A stretch of DNA of 64,000 nt from Craterostigma plantagineum (GCA_027422505.1 JAPQWV010000125.1:1178001-1242000), one strand, 5' to 3'; shown: positions 1-10,862, counted from the stretch's first letter. The notes: generated from the sequence alone by a model not told the origin. A program made the numbers and translations.

Positions 1-46
1 TTTGTCTCCATCATAATATTTATTAAGACAGAACGTTCATTTCATT

Positions 47-82
<36 letters not shown>

Positions 83-2104
83 TGTGTGACCTGAAGCTTC
101 TCAAAGGGATACTGGCGATTTACGCATTCGAGCTCCTCGGCGCACCTCTCGTTCAGACGATCGAACATCGTGACGAATAATCCGTCGATAATGTCCATCA
201 CCTGACAACAACAACAAAAAATAAATAGTCGTCCCATAATTAAAAAAAAGGCGTAAAATTATTTACTACCTCCGAGTAGTGCTCTTTGATTTCCATTTCT
301 ACGTCAAGGCCCGTAAACTCGCACAAGTGCCTGTGGGTGAACGAGTCCTCGGCCCGAAAGACGGGGCCCACCTCAAAAACGCGCCCGAAATCGCCGCATA
401 TGCTCATCTGCTTGTGGAGCTGTGGCGACTGCGCCAAACACGCCGGCGTCCCTTTGTAGTCCAGCCTGAAGACGGCCGAGCCGCCCTCGCTCGCTCCGGC
501 CATTAATTTCGGCGTGTGGATTCCTACGAATCCTTCGCTCAGCAAGAATTCCCTAAATAACTGCACGCACGTGTAGTGTAATAATAGCGTCGGTAAGAAA
601 CGGTCAACGACGAAAGGTATTTGTCGGAGAGATTAACTATGTCAAGATATGCTTGCATGTAATAACAACAATATGATTTAGTGGCCATTTACCGAAAAAC
701 TGCTTGTTTGGTTGGTCGGATATATAACTAATTAATGGATAAAAAATAAAACTGTGTTCGGCTAATGTGTTTAGATAAACACATGTGAGGAGTTGTGTTT
801 ATCTAAACCCGTTCATGGGTTTAAAGGAGGATTACATAAACACATGGTTTATTTAAATGTGACCAAACACTTGAATATGTACTAAACCCACGTTTAAAAA
901 AGCCAAACGCATGAACCAAGGAAGGCAAAAGTTGGAGAGAGTGCGCCATATTTCAAGTTTTTATATTTTATTTCTAGCACGCCTTATTTCTAGCATGTCC
1001 CTTACGTTTAGGCCGATTTCTTTCTTATATAACCTTAGACAATTTATATATGTTATTTCCAGCATGACCCTTAGTTATCTCTGTGCTCTGGGCTGCGATA
1101 CCATGATCACTGATACCTATTCTTAGCTAAGAAAGCTTAATATTGAACGGATTGTTATCATATTAAAATTTTATTTTTTTCGAATACAGCCGTTGTGAGT
1201 ACTACTTACATTCTCGACCTGGCATTGAATTCGAAAAATTCCTTGATTGGCGGGAGTGCGCACGTCGAGGACTCTGAAATTCAAACGTGTGTCCTGATTC
1301 ACACGAACGAGCTGCTCGCCCGCCTACGTAAACGAAGGAGAACATTCCGATTTAAGTTTAAGACAACCTTGGCAAATATGTCGGGAAATATTACGAGACT
1401 ACAGAGAAATCTTACCCGCAATGCCTTTTCTATCTCAACCTCCGACCTCGCGGCGTCTTCGATGTGAATAGGCAAATTCGCAATCGCCCTGTCGATGCAG
1501 TAGATCTTCCTTACTTGAATTTCCACCTTGCAAAGAGATTCGCTTTTTTTTTTGTTTTTCAAATTGCCGAACGCAAAAAGAAAAGAGAGCGCAAATCGAC
1601 CGAAAGGCGGGAAATAGAAATATAATAAAAGAAAGGAACCTGCTGAGTAGTCCCCTTAATCGCCTGCCCGGGGACCGAAACTACTCCTTCGACGTCGACT
1701 ATGCTCTCGCGGCTCAGCGAATTGGCGAACCTAACCATCTGTGGGCTCACCAAGTCCTTAGCCACGGTCACCACGCACTGAACCGTTCGGCCCCTCTCCC
1801 TAACGACTACAAAGGCCATCTTTTTCCCGACGGCCCTGACCGCGTGGGCCCGCCCGCGGACCAAGACCGTGTTATCCTTCGATTTCTCGTCGAGATCTTT
1901 GATCTGAGTCCACTCTTTGCCTGAAACTTGTTTCGATTGGAGCTCGACTAAGGGAACCTCTCCGTAGTTGGCGGCTAACGGGTCTTCCTCTTCGCCGGCG
2001 GGTTCTTGGTGGTCGGGCTTGGGCAGATCATTCTTGGTGAGGGTTTGCTCGGAGTGGGGCTCGGCGGGGGTTTGGAGTGATGGGTCTTCTTTGGACGAAG
2101 GCAT
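1..2104 (-). CDS. IBI1: Cytosolic aspartyl-tRNA synthetase, N-terminal half (partial)
   Basis: Class II synthetase that charges tRNA-Asp in the cytosol; the Arabidopsis orthologue IBI1 is also the receptor for beta-aminobutyric acid priming. Five exons fit in frame, all phase 0: 1640-2104, 1416-1526, 1210-1323, 270-560 and 91-201, with GT/AG borders; the rest lies left of the window. The first exon holds a charged, low-complexity head (about residues 1-50) and the start of the OB-fold anticodon-binding domain ([20 protein letters not shown]). Exon 3 has the [13 protein letters not shown] segment. Exon 4 holds class II motif 1/2 sequence ([29 protein letters not shown]). The start is the first ATG, after a TTTC-rich leader. 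The 649-bp intron 561-1209 contains a MITE-like hairpin and the last visible intron contains a TA microsatellite. Family assignment is firm; the symbol is taken from Arabidopsis. Confidence 0.93.
49..79. repeat. (TA)n microsatellite
   Basis: A pure AT run of about 31 bp lying inside an intron of the aspartyl-tRNA synthetase gene, a few bases beyond the splice donor at position 90. Likely length-polymorphic. Confidence 0.9.
753..911. mobile_element. Possible MITE in synthetase intron
   Basis: A 159-bp stretch begins TGTGTTCGGCT and ends AGCCAAACGCA; the ends are imperfect inverted repeats (about 10 of 13 positions by eye). Near its left end is a perfect 14-bp inverted repeat, GTTTAGATAAACAC (769-782) against GTGTTTATCTAAAC (795-808), with a 12-base loop. 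No clear target duplication was found, so this is a weak call; it could be a decayed hAT-like MITE or simply intron sequence with a hairpin. Confidence 0.3.
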
Positions 2105-2383
2105 TTTCTTTCTTTCTTTCTTCTAAAAGGAGGTGTTTGTAAGGATGTACGTTTCTGGGTATTGAGAGAACGTGATAAAGGTGGCCGTTTTATGACATTA
2201 CTATTTCTTTCGGTTATTCCATTCTATTGTTGTGGATCAGTGTTGCCCTAATCTTCGGAAGAATTAGTCCCACCAATATCGTTATGGAAGGCAATGGCCA
2301 ATATATATGGTGAATGGTTTGGGGAAATTGCTTTTTATGGTCCTTCGTGTTCCTACTTGTATACATTTCCTTCCAAATCCTAT

Positions 2384-2422
<39 letters not shown>

Positions 2423-2864
2423 ATTTAAATGTAGTTTTGTTGTGGTGTTAACACATGCCCTGCAATAATAATTACTATGAAAATAAATATAATATTAAAA
2501 AAATACCCATTATGTTAGCTTACTAATTACAATATTCATTTATCTTAGCATAATTGTTAGTAAACAAACTACTATAAATAATTAATATTTTTATATTCAA
2601 TTTAGTGTAGTAAGTATATTCAAATTTAACTCTAGAGGGTATACTAGGACTATAATGAGTACCACACCATTCAATTTCAAAATAATTAATCTTAGGAGTT
2701 CTCTATTAATAAAATAGAAAGATAGTCAAAGAATGTGTGGGAGAGTGAATAATACCGTCTCTTTGAACTGAAAATGATATCTTTAAATTCACCATTATTA
2801 CGACAACGATGAACTCATACATGCATGCATACGCAACCCCTATAAAGAAATACGTCGATAAAAC
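2105..2864. other. Intergenic, AT-rich, with TA microsatellite
   Basis: No gene visible. 2105-2200 should hold the synthetase promoter and leader (CT-rich on the minus strand). A TA repeat runs at about 2386-2419. The remainder is AT-rich and should include the 3' UTR of the PR-1-like gene. Confidence 0.6.
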
Positions 2865-3353
2865 TCAGTAAGGACGCTGTCCCTTGATGTTCCCCCTGGG
2901 ATAGTACGCGCACACAACGATGTAGTTGTAAGGCTCCGGACACTGGTCGAAGCCCATCATTCGGAAGCCGCACCCGACGTCCGTCGTGTTCTTCCACACC
3001 ATCTGCAGGTAGTCGCTGCACTTGTGTCCCTTCTTGCAAGTGTTCGTCTTGTAGTTGTAGAACTCCTGATTTCCCCACTCGGTGCCCACCACGAAGGGAA
3101 CGTACAGGCCGTTGCACTCTATGTGTCGGCTGACACCGACCCTTTTCCCCATGTAAGTGGCGTTCTTTTCGCTCCCTCCGAATATGACTATCCCGGCTTG
3201 GTGGGCGAGCTCTTCGTTCCATTTCAGGCCGGGGACTTTGTCTTCCCCCCTGTACATGTTTAGGGTCGCTAGGTAATCGCCTGGCTCGACGGAGAAGGCG
3301 ATTCGCGTCGTGCAGAGGATCAGTATGGTGCAGAGAATGAGAGGGGTTTCCAT
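2865..3353 (-). CDS. PR-1-like CAP-domain secreted protein
   Basis: Single-exon gene of 162 codons for a protein of the CAP/pathogenesis-related-1 family, expected to be secreted to the apoplast. The chosen start gives a clean signal peptide (METPLILCTILILCTTRIAF, then SVEPGDY); an in-frame upstream ATG exists but lies before the TATA box. The CAP fold is visible as the LKWNEELAHQA helix, the FYNYKTNTC segment and the C-terminal VVCAYYPRGNIKGQRPY. The protein is divergent: the usual CAP1 signature GHYTQxxW reads SDYLQMVW, so the conserved histidine is missing, and the N-terminal histidine region is also changed. It probably lacks the metal/tetrad site of classic PR-1 and may act through its sterol- or peptide-binding surfaces, or be specialised. 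Six cysteines or more suggest disulfides. Family call is strong; function is not. Confidence 0.88.
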   Translation of the reverse strand: METPLILCTILILCTTRIAFSVEPGDYLATLNMYRGEDKVPGLKWNEELAHQAGIVIFGGSEKNATYMGKRVGVSRHIECNGLYVPFVVGTEWGNQEFYNYKTNTCKKGHKCSDYLQMVWKNTTDVGCGFRMMGFDQCPEPYNYIVVCAYYPRGNIKGQRPY

Positions 3354-3420
3354 GGTTTTGATGCTTTCTTCCTTTCTTTTTCTTGATTGTGTGTGGGAGA
3401 GATGGGGTTGGAATATGGGG

Positions 3421-3428
3421 TTTATATA
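3421..3428 (-). promoter_or_regulatory. TATA box of the PR-1-like gene
   Basis: On the minus strand CTATATAAAC sits 68 bases before the chosen ATG at 3353, the usual distance for a short plant leader. This supports METPL as the start rather than the longer frame beginning at 3446. Confidence 0.6.
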
Positions 3429-3563
3429 GATAGGTTGTAAGGGCAATTAATGTTGTGATTTAATGGGCACGTTTTGTTTTACTTATTAGTACGTTACTTT
3501 TTTCTTTTTTTTTTTTCAATCGGTTATAGTTCATTAATGTCAATTGAGTTTCTTTTCTGCTGA

Positions 3564-4963
3564 TCAGATGAAGTCAGGGTGAATGTCATCCTCAACCTTT
3601 TCATCCACATTTAGTGTCTCAAGTGGATCATTATTACCTCTTCGATCATCGACGACGTCATGCGATGATCTCATTCTTTTTTTAGGCTCGAACTTGTCGT
3701 CCTCATCTTCATCTGAGATATAACAGCTCCACTTGGAAATCTCAGGTGCTTTGGCTGCTGCTTTTACGGATGATTTTAACGGGCATTCGGCTGCCATGGG
3801 CTTGGATGGCTCAAATTGGGCAGACTCTATACCTGGGCATTACCAAAACTCAACAATCCTTTTGCTTGATAAATAGTGCACTTAATATATCTCTTGCAAA
3901 AAACAACCGAATGGTCGATCGATTACCTTCATAAGTGTCGTTCTGATCTCGGCCCTTAATGGTCCTTTTCCTTGGAAATGTTGGCTTCAGAAGCTTCTTA
4001 TCAGGGCAAGAATAGGGACCCTTTAATTTGGGCTTCTTGAAAATCATTTCCTTTGGCAGCTCAGTCACGGTGATTGGGTCGATCATGTTATTACCTGCTG
4101 CTCAAACGAAAAAAGCTACATTAGACAGCACAAACTAAGTATTGATTCGATTAAATACCTTTGGCAAGTTTTTCGTCCAATTTTCCATAATATTCCTCCT
4201 CGTCGAAGTCAACATACTCGCTCCAGTCACTTCTTTTCTTCGTTATCCTATCATTGTCCGAAGAATTGAATGGTCCACCTTCTTCTTTTTCGAGTAATTG
4301 TTCATTATCGGTCGACATGCGACACATGTTGAAAGTTTGCACGTATTTCCTCACATCCCTGGCCATGGGACTTTGAGCAAACACATTGCGTACGGATTGT
4401 TTTTGATTGCACACCACGCAGGTCCATTTGTTACTGCTCTTTTTCTGCTGCTTCACCTGCACTCAAACAAGTTCCCAATTCTTCAATTGCGTACACTTGA
4501 AGTTAATCGATACTACATGAAGTCAATTCGATCTCATATAAATATAAAAAATCCTCATCTATTATATGTCACAAACTTCATCTGTAGTTTTCCTCATCAA
4601 GGAATCCCCCTCCAAATACTATCCGATAGACATTACGTCGACACACTGATCCGTGCAGATAAATGGCCAAAACTCTTAGTACAGCGCACGTTTTCTTATC
4701 TTGGACCATTCTCATCACTGATAACCAATGATAAGTAAGTGTCCATTCTAAACACGCATAATCATAAAACGAAAGCTCAATCAAACTTCCGATTAGAAAA
4801 AAAAATAAATCATTAACGCCGACGAAAAAACGCATACGAACACGCACACGTCCGCCCACACAACTCAAACACAGTCATAAACAGAAAGATATTAAACGAT
4901 TCAGGGCATTACCTGCATCGTGGAGCAATGGAAGCACTGAACAGCTATGAAGTTCGTCGGCAT
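3564..4963 (-). CDS. MRNIP: MRN complex-interacting protein (MRNIP-like)
   Basis: Four exons join in frame: 4913-4963, 4159-4456, 3927-4094 and 3564-3832, giving about 261 residues. The N-terminus matches the MRNIP family: CFHC (residues 10-13) and, in exon 2, WTCVVCNQKQ, together a four-cysteine zinc-ribbon-like module, followed by the ARDVRKYVQTFN helix. In animals MRNIP binds the MRE11-RAD50-NBS1 complex and promotes the DNA-damage response; plant members are uncharacterised as far as I know. The rest is acidic and lysine-rich (DEDEDDKFEPKKRMR) and looks disordered, with likely nuclear signals. Exon 1 ends MQ and exon 2 resumes VKQQKK, preserving the family's spacing. Intron 1 (4457-4912) is the longest. 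The gene shares its upstream region with a plus-strand helicase-like fragment. Confidence 0.83.
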
Positions 4964-5367
4964 TTCGATTCAATTCGCGTAAGCTTCACTGCAAAAAAAA
5001 AAAAAAAAAAACAGCGCGTGGATGCTTGGGGAGCGGCAAAAAGGTTTTGAAATGAAATTGGTTTTCAATTCGCGGCTAGCACTTTATATATTGCTAAGTC
5101 ACTTGTAGTACTATCGTGGGTTAGTTTATGGGCTTCGGCCCTTTCAGTTATCTAGGATTTTAATTTGGGCTAAGGCCCAACTCAAGATCCAAATAGTCAT
5201 AAAGAAGTATTTTTTTTTATTTATTTATTTCTAATATAGTCAGTCGAAGTCGATCACACAAAGCGTTAGCTAAAATAAAACCTCAAATCTTCATCTTCAA
5301 GCTCTCAGAAACAGAAACCAAAGCACCACCGAAAAATCAAAACTCACACACAGTCCACAGAGATCAA
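4964..5367. promoter_or_regulatory. Shared upstream region with site II motifs
   Basis: Divergent region between MRNIP (minus) and the plus-strand helicase-like fragment. It contains TGGGCT at 5129-5134, TGGGCT at 5166-5171 and GGCCCA at 5174-5179, the site II type motifs (TGGGCY) common in promoters of plant housekeeping and proliferation genes. A poly-A tract lies near 4990-5010. The arrangement looks like a working bidirectional promoter. Confidence 0.5.
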
Positions 5368-5802
5368 ATGGGAACAACGCCGAAAGCTCTTTTTTTATCT
5401 CTCCCACGACACTTCTCATTCTCCACCACTCGCACGCTCTTAACAAACAAGCTCATACTGTACCCAAAATGCCGAGCCTTCTGCACTGCTTCATCCACCA
5501 CTCTATCACCTTCCGACCAAATCCAAGAACCCGCCGCCACTAAGCACTCGATTCTGCTGGAAAGGCTCAGGCAAAGACACCTGAAAGAAGCTTCGCTAAA
5601 ACCCATAGCGCCCGATTCTAAGAAAGTGGTCAAGAAAAGCGAGCCTCGGCAAATGACATATATATACAATCGTAAGAAGCACCTCCATAATCGTATCTTC
5701 GTACTACCATATCGAACGGCCACGATTCTATTTAAAACTCGAGCGACCAATCCAACGGTCGTTAGTCATCCACACATCGCAGCTATAATCTATAAACCCT
5801 AA
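5368..5802 (+). pseudogene. RH39: Fragment resembling N-terminus of DEAD-box helicase RH39
   Basis: An open frame of 144 codons. The first ~90 residues look like an organelle transit peptide followed by a segment with LLERLRQRHLKEASLKP, which I recall from the N-terminus of plant DEAD-box RNA helicase 39 (plastid 23S rRNA processing). After about residue 94 (KKSEPRQ) the similarity stops, the helicase core is absent, and the remaining codons run through promoter-like DNA. A copia retrotransposon starts 23 bases after the stop, and no helicase exons appear on its far side. I read this as a broken copy that keeps its promoter and first coding segment. The alternative is a short lineage-specific organellar protein. 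The helicase match is from memory and unverified. Confidence 0.5.
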
Positions 5803-5825
5803 ACCACTTTGTCTTCTCTCTCTTA
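5660..5825 (+). promoter_or_regulatory. Promoter-like DNA cut off by the copia element
   Basis: Contains CCAATCCAACGGTCGT, a TATAA-like stretch, a telo-box AAACCCTAA at 5794-5802 and then a CT-rich TCTTCTCTCTCTTA leader-like run, the typical order of plant ribosomal or translation-gene promoters. The copia LTR begins directly after it. Its expected gene is not found after the element. Confidence 0.35.
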
Positions 5826-6009
5826 TGTCAATAAGAGTAAAGTATAAAACGTACTTCTCTGTTATTAATCATAAAGAATGTGATTACACTTCATAATACA
5901 CTGTACTCGCTTATTTATACAGCTCAGCTATTTTCCCTTTAGTCCCTGTTTCTATCCTAATTATATACCAGAACCAACATCCTCTAAACTATTACAAGTT
6001 AATCCAATA

Positions 6010-6049
<40 letters not shown>

Positions 6050-6058
6050 TTCTTAACA
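5826..6058 (-). repeat. Copia 3' LTR
   Basis: Plus-strand ends TGTCAATAAG...CTTCTTAACA, 233 bp. It differs from the partner LTR mainly by a longer TA run (about 6012-6049). Confidence 0.9.
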
Positions 6059-6067
6059 CTCCCCCTC
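6059..6067 (-). other. Copia polypurine tract
   Basis: On the minus strand GAGGGGGAG lies immediately before the 3' LTR, the plus-strand priming site for reverse transcription. Confidence 0.75.
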
Positions 6068-6088
6068 AAATTTGGTGTCCATATAAAT

Positions 6089-7096
6089 TCAGAACACCAA
6101 ATTTGGATAATAGATACTCAAATTGATCCCTTCCAAGAGCTTTAGTAAGGAGATCAGCTGGTTGTTCTTGAGAGGGCAAGTCTCGGTTCGAATCACATTT
6201 TCTTGTATCTTGTCTCGTATGAAGTGGCAATCCACTTCAATGTGCTTGGTTCTTTCGTGAAATACGGGGTTGGCCGCTATCTGAAGAGCAGACTTGTTGT
6301 CAGAAAAAATAGGGACAGGTTCCTCTGTTTGAATTCCCAGGTCCTTCATCAAATTTATCAGCCATAGCACTTCTGTGGTGACCATCGCCATGGCTCGGTA
6401 TTCTGCCTCGGCTGAACTTCTAGCAACAGTTTTCTGTTTCGTCGCTTTCCATGAGATCAGCGAGTCTCCAAGGAAGACCAAGTATCCTGTCAATGATCTT
6501 CTTGTGTTCGGACACGTTGCCCAATCTGCATCACAATAAGCCGTTAGTCTAGTTTTGCTGTCAGCTTTGAGAAACAATCCCAACCCTGGTTTCCCTTTTA
6601 GGTACCTCAGTACCCTATTTAATACATCAAAGTGAACTTTCCTGGGTTTATGCATATACTGTGATAAAATGTGGACAGCATAAGATATATCAGGTCTAGT
6701 CAAACATAAGTAAATTAACTTACCAACCAACCTTTGGTACAGCTGTTTATCACCATCTGAACATATCATACTTACATCAGAAGAGCACATAAGAGCAACA
6801 GAATTATTCAGAGCAGGGAATTTATCAGTCTGAACAGCAGTAAAAGTAGCTGTAGTTTTATTATGTATCTCATTTTCAGCAGAAGAATTCATAGAGGTAA
6901 TAGCATTTGCACCAGTTGGTGATTCATCAGTAAGATTCAGATTCTGTTCCACTGGTATGCTAAGTGGTTTAGACCCCAACATCCCAGTTTCTCCTAGTAA
7001 TTCCAAAACATATTTCCTCTGATTTAGCACAATTCCTCTACCAGACCTGGCAACCTCTATACCCAAGAAATATTTTAACTCCCCTAAGTCCTTCAT
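6089..7096 (-). pseudogene. Copia RT C-terminal part and RNase H
   Basis: Frame of 335 codons following the RT palm by a frameshift near 7090. It starts MKDLGELKYFLGIEV, the conserved RT thumb of copia elements, then YQRLVGKLIYLCLTRPDISY and the RNase H motifs AYCDADWATCPNTRRS and SSAEAEYRAM. The tail reads HIEVDCHFIRDKI as in intact copia RNase H. Part of the same polyprotein as the upstream fragments, separated by indels. Confidence 0.88.
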
Positions 7097-7565
7097 ATGA
7101 CATACTATTCAGATAACTCTTAGTCTCTTCCATCATATGCACATTGTTTCCAGTTATCACAATATCATCCACATAAACTAATAAGAACACAATATCTCTC
7201 CCCCTGGATTTAACAAACAGAGAATAATCATTCTTCGATTGTTTAAATCCAAATTTATCCAATGTCATAGTAAATTTACTATTCCACTGTCGAGGGGATT
7301 GTTTCAAACCATATAATGGCTTTTCCAGCTTACAGACCTGGATATTATTACCTGATTTACCTGTTGTCAGTCCTGGTGGCAGGCTCATATATACTTCCTC
7401 AAGTAAATCTCCCTGCAAAAATGCATTACTAACATCCATTTGCCAAAGTGGCCAATCATGGATAGCTGCAAGTGATATTATCAATCTAATAGTAACATGC
7501 TTGGCTACGGGGGCAAAAGTTTCACTATAATCTATCCCTGCAATTTGATTAAACCCCTTAGCCAC
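7038..7565 (-). pseudogene. Copia reverse transcriptase palm
   Basis: Holds KGFNQIAGIDYSETFAPVAK, QMDVSNAFLQGDL (first catalytic aspartate) and FLLVYVDDIVITGN (YVDD catalytic pair). The frame leaves the true one at about 7090, where the following fragment takes over, and is out of frame with the preceding one near 7590. Confidence 0.88.
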
Positions 7566-8068
7566 TAACCTTGCTTTATACCTTTCAATTGACCCATCAG
7601 TTTATATTTAATTGAATATACCCATTTACATCCTATGGGTTTCTTACCTCTTGGCAAGTCTATTACCTTCCATGTATTATTGAGCTCTAGGGCAGAGATT
7701 TCCTCTTCCATAGCCTGTCTCCACTGCTCAATCTGCACTGCCTCTTGGAAGGTGCTGGGAATTGCTTCATTCACTAGGGCAGCTAGGTAGGTAGCATATC
7801 TTGGCTTGATCCTGTTATAGTGGAAACACATGGACAGAGGATACTTGCACGACTGTGAGTGGTTAGTAGTGTTAGTAAAAGGAGATATATAGTCTTTGAG
7901 CCAATTAGGGGGCCTGCTTATTCTACTAGTTCTCCTTACAGTCTGCTCATCAGCAATACCAGTTTCTGGTTGTTCATCAGAAAGAGCAGGTTCTGGTTGT
8001 TCATTAGAAGGAGCAGGTTCTGCCTCATTCCTTCCTAAATCACCTTCACCTGCATCACTTATGGACAA
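7565..8068 (-). pseudogene. Copia linker and start of RT
   Basis: Acidic, proline-rich linker with a tandem EPAPSNEQPEPALSDEQPET segment, then the RT start EQWRQAMEEEISALELNNTW and KPIGCKWVYSIKYK. Ends by frameshift just before the RT palm. Confidence 0.8.
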
Positions 8069-8270
8069 ATCATGGTTATGTATATCAGAATTGTCAGTAA
8101 AATCTGTTGACTCACTGTCCTAATAAGGTTCTTTGAATATGGAACCATCTGTACTCTTTATCCCTGCAGCCTTACTATCACTGTTATTAACCTGAGCAAA
8201 AGGGAATTCAGATTCATAAAAAAGCACATCTCGTGAGGTAATGAAGTGGTCCCTCTTGAGATCAAGTAAT

Positions 8271-8900
8271 CTATGCCTTTTGATTTACAGCATAACCCAT
8301 AAACACACAGGGCCTTGATTTTTCTGAGAACTTATCATGATGCGGCAGAATTTTTGCATAACATAAGCATCCAAATACTCTTAGATGCTGGACACTTGGT
8401 TCCCTTCCATATAACACAGAAAAAGGAGTTTTACCTCCAAGTAGGGGAGTTGGAGTTCTATTAATAAGGTATATTGCTGTCTTAATGCACTCTCCCCAGA
8501 ATTTTATAGGAACATGAGATTGGAATCTGAATGCTCGAGCTATGTCCAAAATATGCCTATGTTTCCTTTCAACCACACCGTTTTGTTGTGGTGTATAGGA
8601 GCATGAGCTTTGATGGACAATACCTAGACTCTCAAACAGCTTAGTGCAATCTGTACTAAAGAACTCTAAGCCATTATCAGATCTAATAATTCTGATTTTA
8701 GCAGAAAATTGAGTTTGCACATAGGATACAAAGTTCTTAATTATGTCTAGTACTTCTGTCTTGTTAGCCATCAGGAAAGCCCATGTTGCTCTTGAGTAGT
8801 CATCAACCACAGTCAAGAAATACTTTTCTCCTCTATATGTGGTCTCCCTATATGGTCCCCAAATGTCCATGTGCACTAATTCCATTATAGAATTAGTCAC
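8271..8900 (-). pseudogene. Copia integrase core
   Basis: Contains the three integrase acidic residues: VHMDIWGP (D), IRSDNGLEF (D) and TPQQNGVVERKHR (E), then the C-terminal FGCLCYAKI region. It is in the same frame as the gag-protease fragment and is separated from it by one TGA codon near 8922, most simply a CGA to TGA change. A frameshift at about 8276 ends it; the expected continuation is found in another frame. Confidence 0.9.
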
Positions 8901-8924
8901 AGTTGTCCTTTCAGGGAATTTGGT

Positions 8925-10790
8925 TCAACTATGTTTAGCTAGTGGACATATAGGACAATATTTATAATTATCATCTACTTTTAAGTGCATGCCAGGTAAG
9001 AAACCAATCCTGCTAAAAGAAATATGACCAGATCTTTTATGCCATAGAAAAACTTTATTACAATGCGCATTATTGACTATAACAGATTGTTCTATCTTAG
9101 TGCAAACATGCTTAACATTCTCAAGCTTATTACAATCATTGTCTAGGTAATATAAGCCATTCCAGTTCCTACCAATCCCCCTTATCATGCCAGTCCCAAT
9201 TTCCTGAATCAGGCAAAACAAAGGGTAAAAGGTAACATATACGTTAGCATCTCTAGATAACCTAGACACGGATAACAAATTCAACTGAAATTCAGGCACA
9301 TATAATACATAAAGCAGTTTTAAATTCTCAGTCAACATCACAGATCCTGATTTGGCAGCCAACACTAAATTCCCATTAGGTAGCTTAACATAGATATCAG
9401 ACCTATTAATCACTGAACCGACATCAAACACACACTCATCAGAAACCATATGTTTATTAGCCCCTGTATCAATTATCCAACTTTTCAGCCTCGAAGGTTG
9501 TGGGTAGTCAACACCTGAGCTTTTACCTGTTTGATTTGAGGAGGTGATTGCAGCAGTGGTATGGTCCTGATTTCTAGGTCCTCCAAGAATGTTTAAGATC
9601 TGCTGATATTGATCATCTGTCAGGTGTGGGCGTATGGGATCTCCTCTTGTTCCTGTTCCAGCAGATTGATGCTGATCCTGATTTTCTGATGGATTGACAG
9701 CAACAGTGTTCCTCCCAAAAGAACCATCCTGCCACTGTCCCGAGAATCTGGTCTGTCCCTGATTAGAGAACCTTCCTCCTCTTGATCCACCTCTAGCTCT
9801 TCCACCCCTTTTGCCACCCCTATTCCAACTCGGAGGGTAGCCATGAATCTTGAAGCAGTTGTCCTTGGTGTGTCCTACGATCTTGCAGTGATCACACCAA
9901 ATAGGATTCTTGTCTCCTTGAAGATTCCAAGATTTTTGTGGTTGTGCACTGCTCTGAAGGGCTATAGATGCAGATTGAGGATGAGAATCAGGTATGCCTA
10001 TCTTCCTCTGAGCTTCCTCATTGCAGATCATAGCGTATACTTGTCTGTGTGATGGCAATGGCGACATCAGTAGGATCTGCGACCTCATATGACTGTATCC
10101 TTCATTGAGACCCATCAGAAATTGCATCATCTTGAGCTGGCTCCCAAATTCCAAATACTCCTTAGACACCATACTGGCAGGGGACGGAATTAGGTTATCA
10201 TATTCATCCCACAAGTGCCTGAGCTTGGAAAAGTATTCTGTGACAGATGTTGCGCCTTGACTAATTGTATTGATTTCTCTATACAGAGCAAACAGTCTTG
10301 CTCCATTAACCTTGTCGAATCTTTCCTTCAAGTCTTTCCAGATTAACTGAGCCGATTCACAGTAGATGACACCTTGAACTAATTCTCGTGATATTGACCG
10401 ATGAATCCACGAACGCACCAGCGCATTGCACCTTTTCCACTGTTGATTCAAGGCAGCATCATTCCCCGGTTGCACACATGAGCCGTCAATAAACCCTAGC
10501 TTGTTTTTCGCTTCAAGTGCGATGAGCATCTCACGGCTCCAGACCTTGTAATTCTCCGCTCCTTTAAGAATCTCTGTCACCAAGTCAAGATTTGGCGTAT
10601 CAGAGTGGTGTAGGTAAAGCGGGTGATTAAAATCCATGCTTGATAGCTTGCAGTTGTCTTGATTGAAAGATCTATTGCGGTATTCTTCTTGATTGAGCTG
10701 TTGATTGTTCTGATCGGCAGATCTGCTGCTGTTTTCTTCTTGATTATCATCTTCTTGGTTAGTATCTCCCGAAGTATTTGATTCCGCCAT
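8925..10790 (-). CDS. Copia gag, protease and pre-integrase
   Basis: Open frame of 621 codons. Residues about 55-280 are the copia gag (start FNHPLYLHHSDTPNLDLV, the Retrotran_gag_3 type); a CCHC zinc knuckle WCDHCKIVGHTKDNCF follows near residue 300, then an Arg/Gly-rich stretch, the aspartic protease SWIIDTGANKHMV near 440 and the GAG-pre-integrase motif VFLWHKRSGHISFSR near 585. It stops at a TGA inside the integrase N-terminal zinc region (CPICPLAKHS), so a full polyprotein cannot be made without readthrough. Confidence 0.9.
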   Translation of the reverse strand: MAESNTSGDTNQEDDNQEENSSRSADQNNQQLNQEEYRNRSFNQDNCKLSSMDFNHPLYLHHSDTPNLDLVTEILKGAENYKVWSREMLIALEAKNKLGFIDGSCVQPGNDAALNQQWKRCNALVRSWIHRSISRELVQGVIYCESAQLIWKDLKERFDKVNGARLFALYREINTISQGATSVTEYFSKLRHLWDEYDNLIPSPASMVSKEYLEFGSQLKMMQFLMGLNEGYSHMRSQILLMSPLPSHRQVYAMICNEEAQRKIGIPDSHPQSASIALQSSAQPQKSWNLQGDKNPIWCDHCKIVGHTKDNCFKIHGYPPSWNRGGKRGGRARGGSRGGRFSNQGQTRFSGQWQDGSFGRNTVAVNPSENQDQHQSAGTGTRGDPIRPHLTDDQYQQILNILGGPRNQDHTTAAITSSNQTGKSSGVDYPQPSRLKSWIIDTGANKHMVSDECVFDVGSVINRSDIYVKLPNGNLVLAAKSGSVMLTENLKLLYVLYVPEFQLNLLSVSRLSRDANVYVTFYPLFCLIQEIGTGMIRGIGRNWNGLYYLDNDCNKLENVKHVCTKIEQSVIVNNAHCNKVFLWHKRSGHISFSRIGFLPGMHLKVDDNYKYCPICPLAKHS

Positions 10791-10862
10791 TGTAGAGATT
10801 ACCTCTATCGCTTCTTCAGCTATCAGCTATTGAATCTTGATTTTAATTCTTGAGCCAACGTG

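Noticed and set aside
911..1126. 71-codon plus-strand frame in the synthetase intron
   Set aside because: AT-rich intron sequence without coding character.
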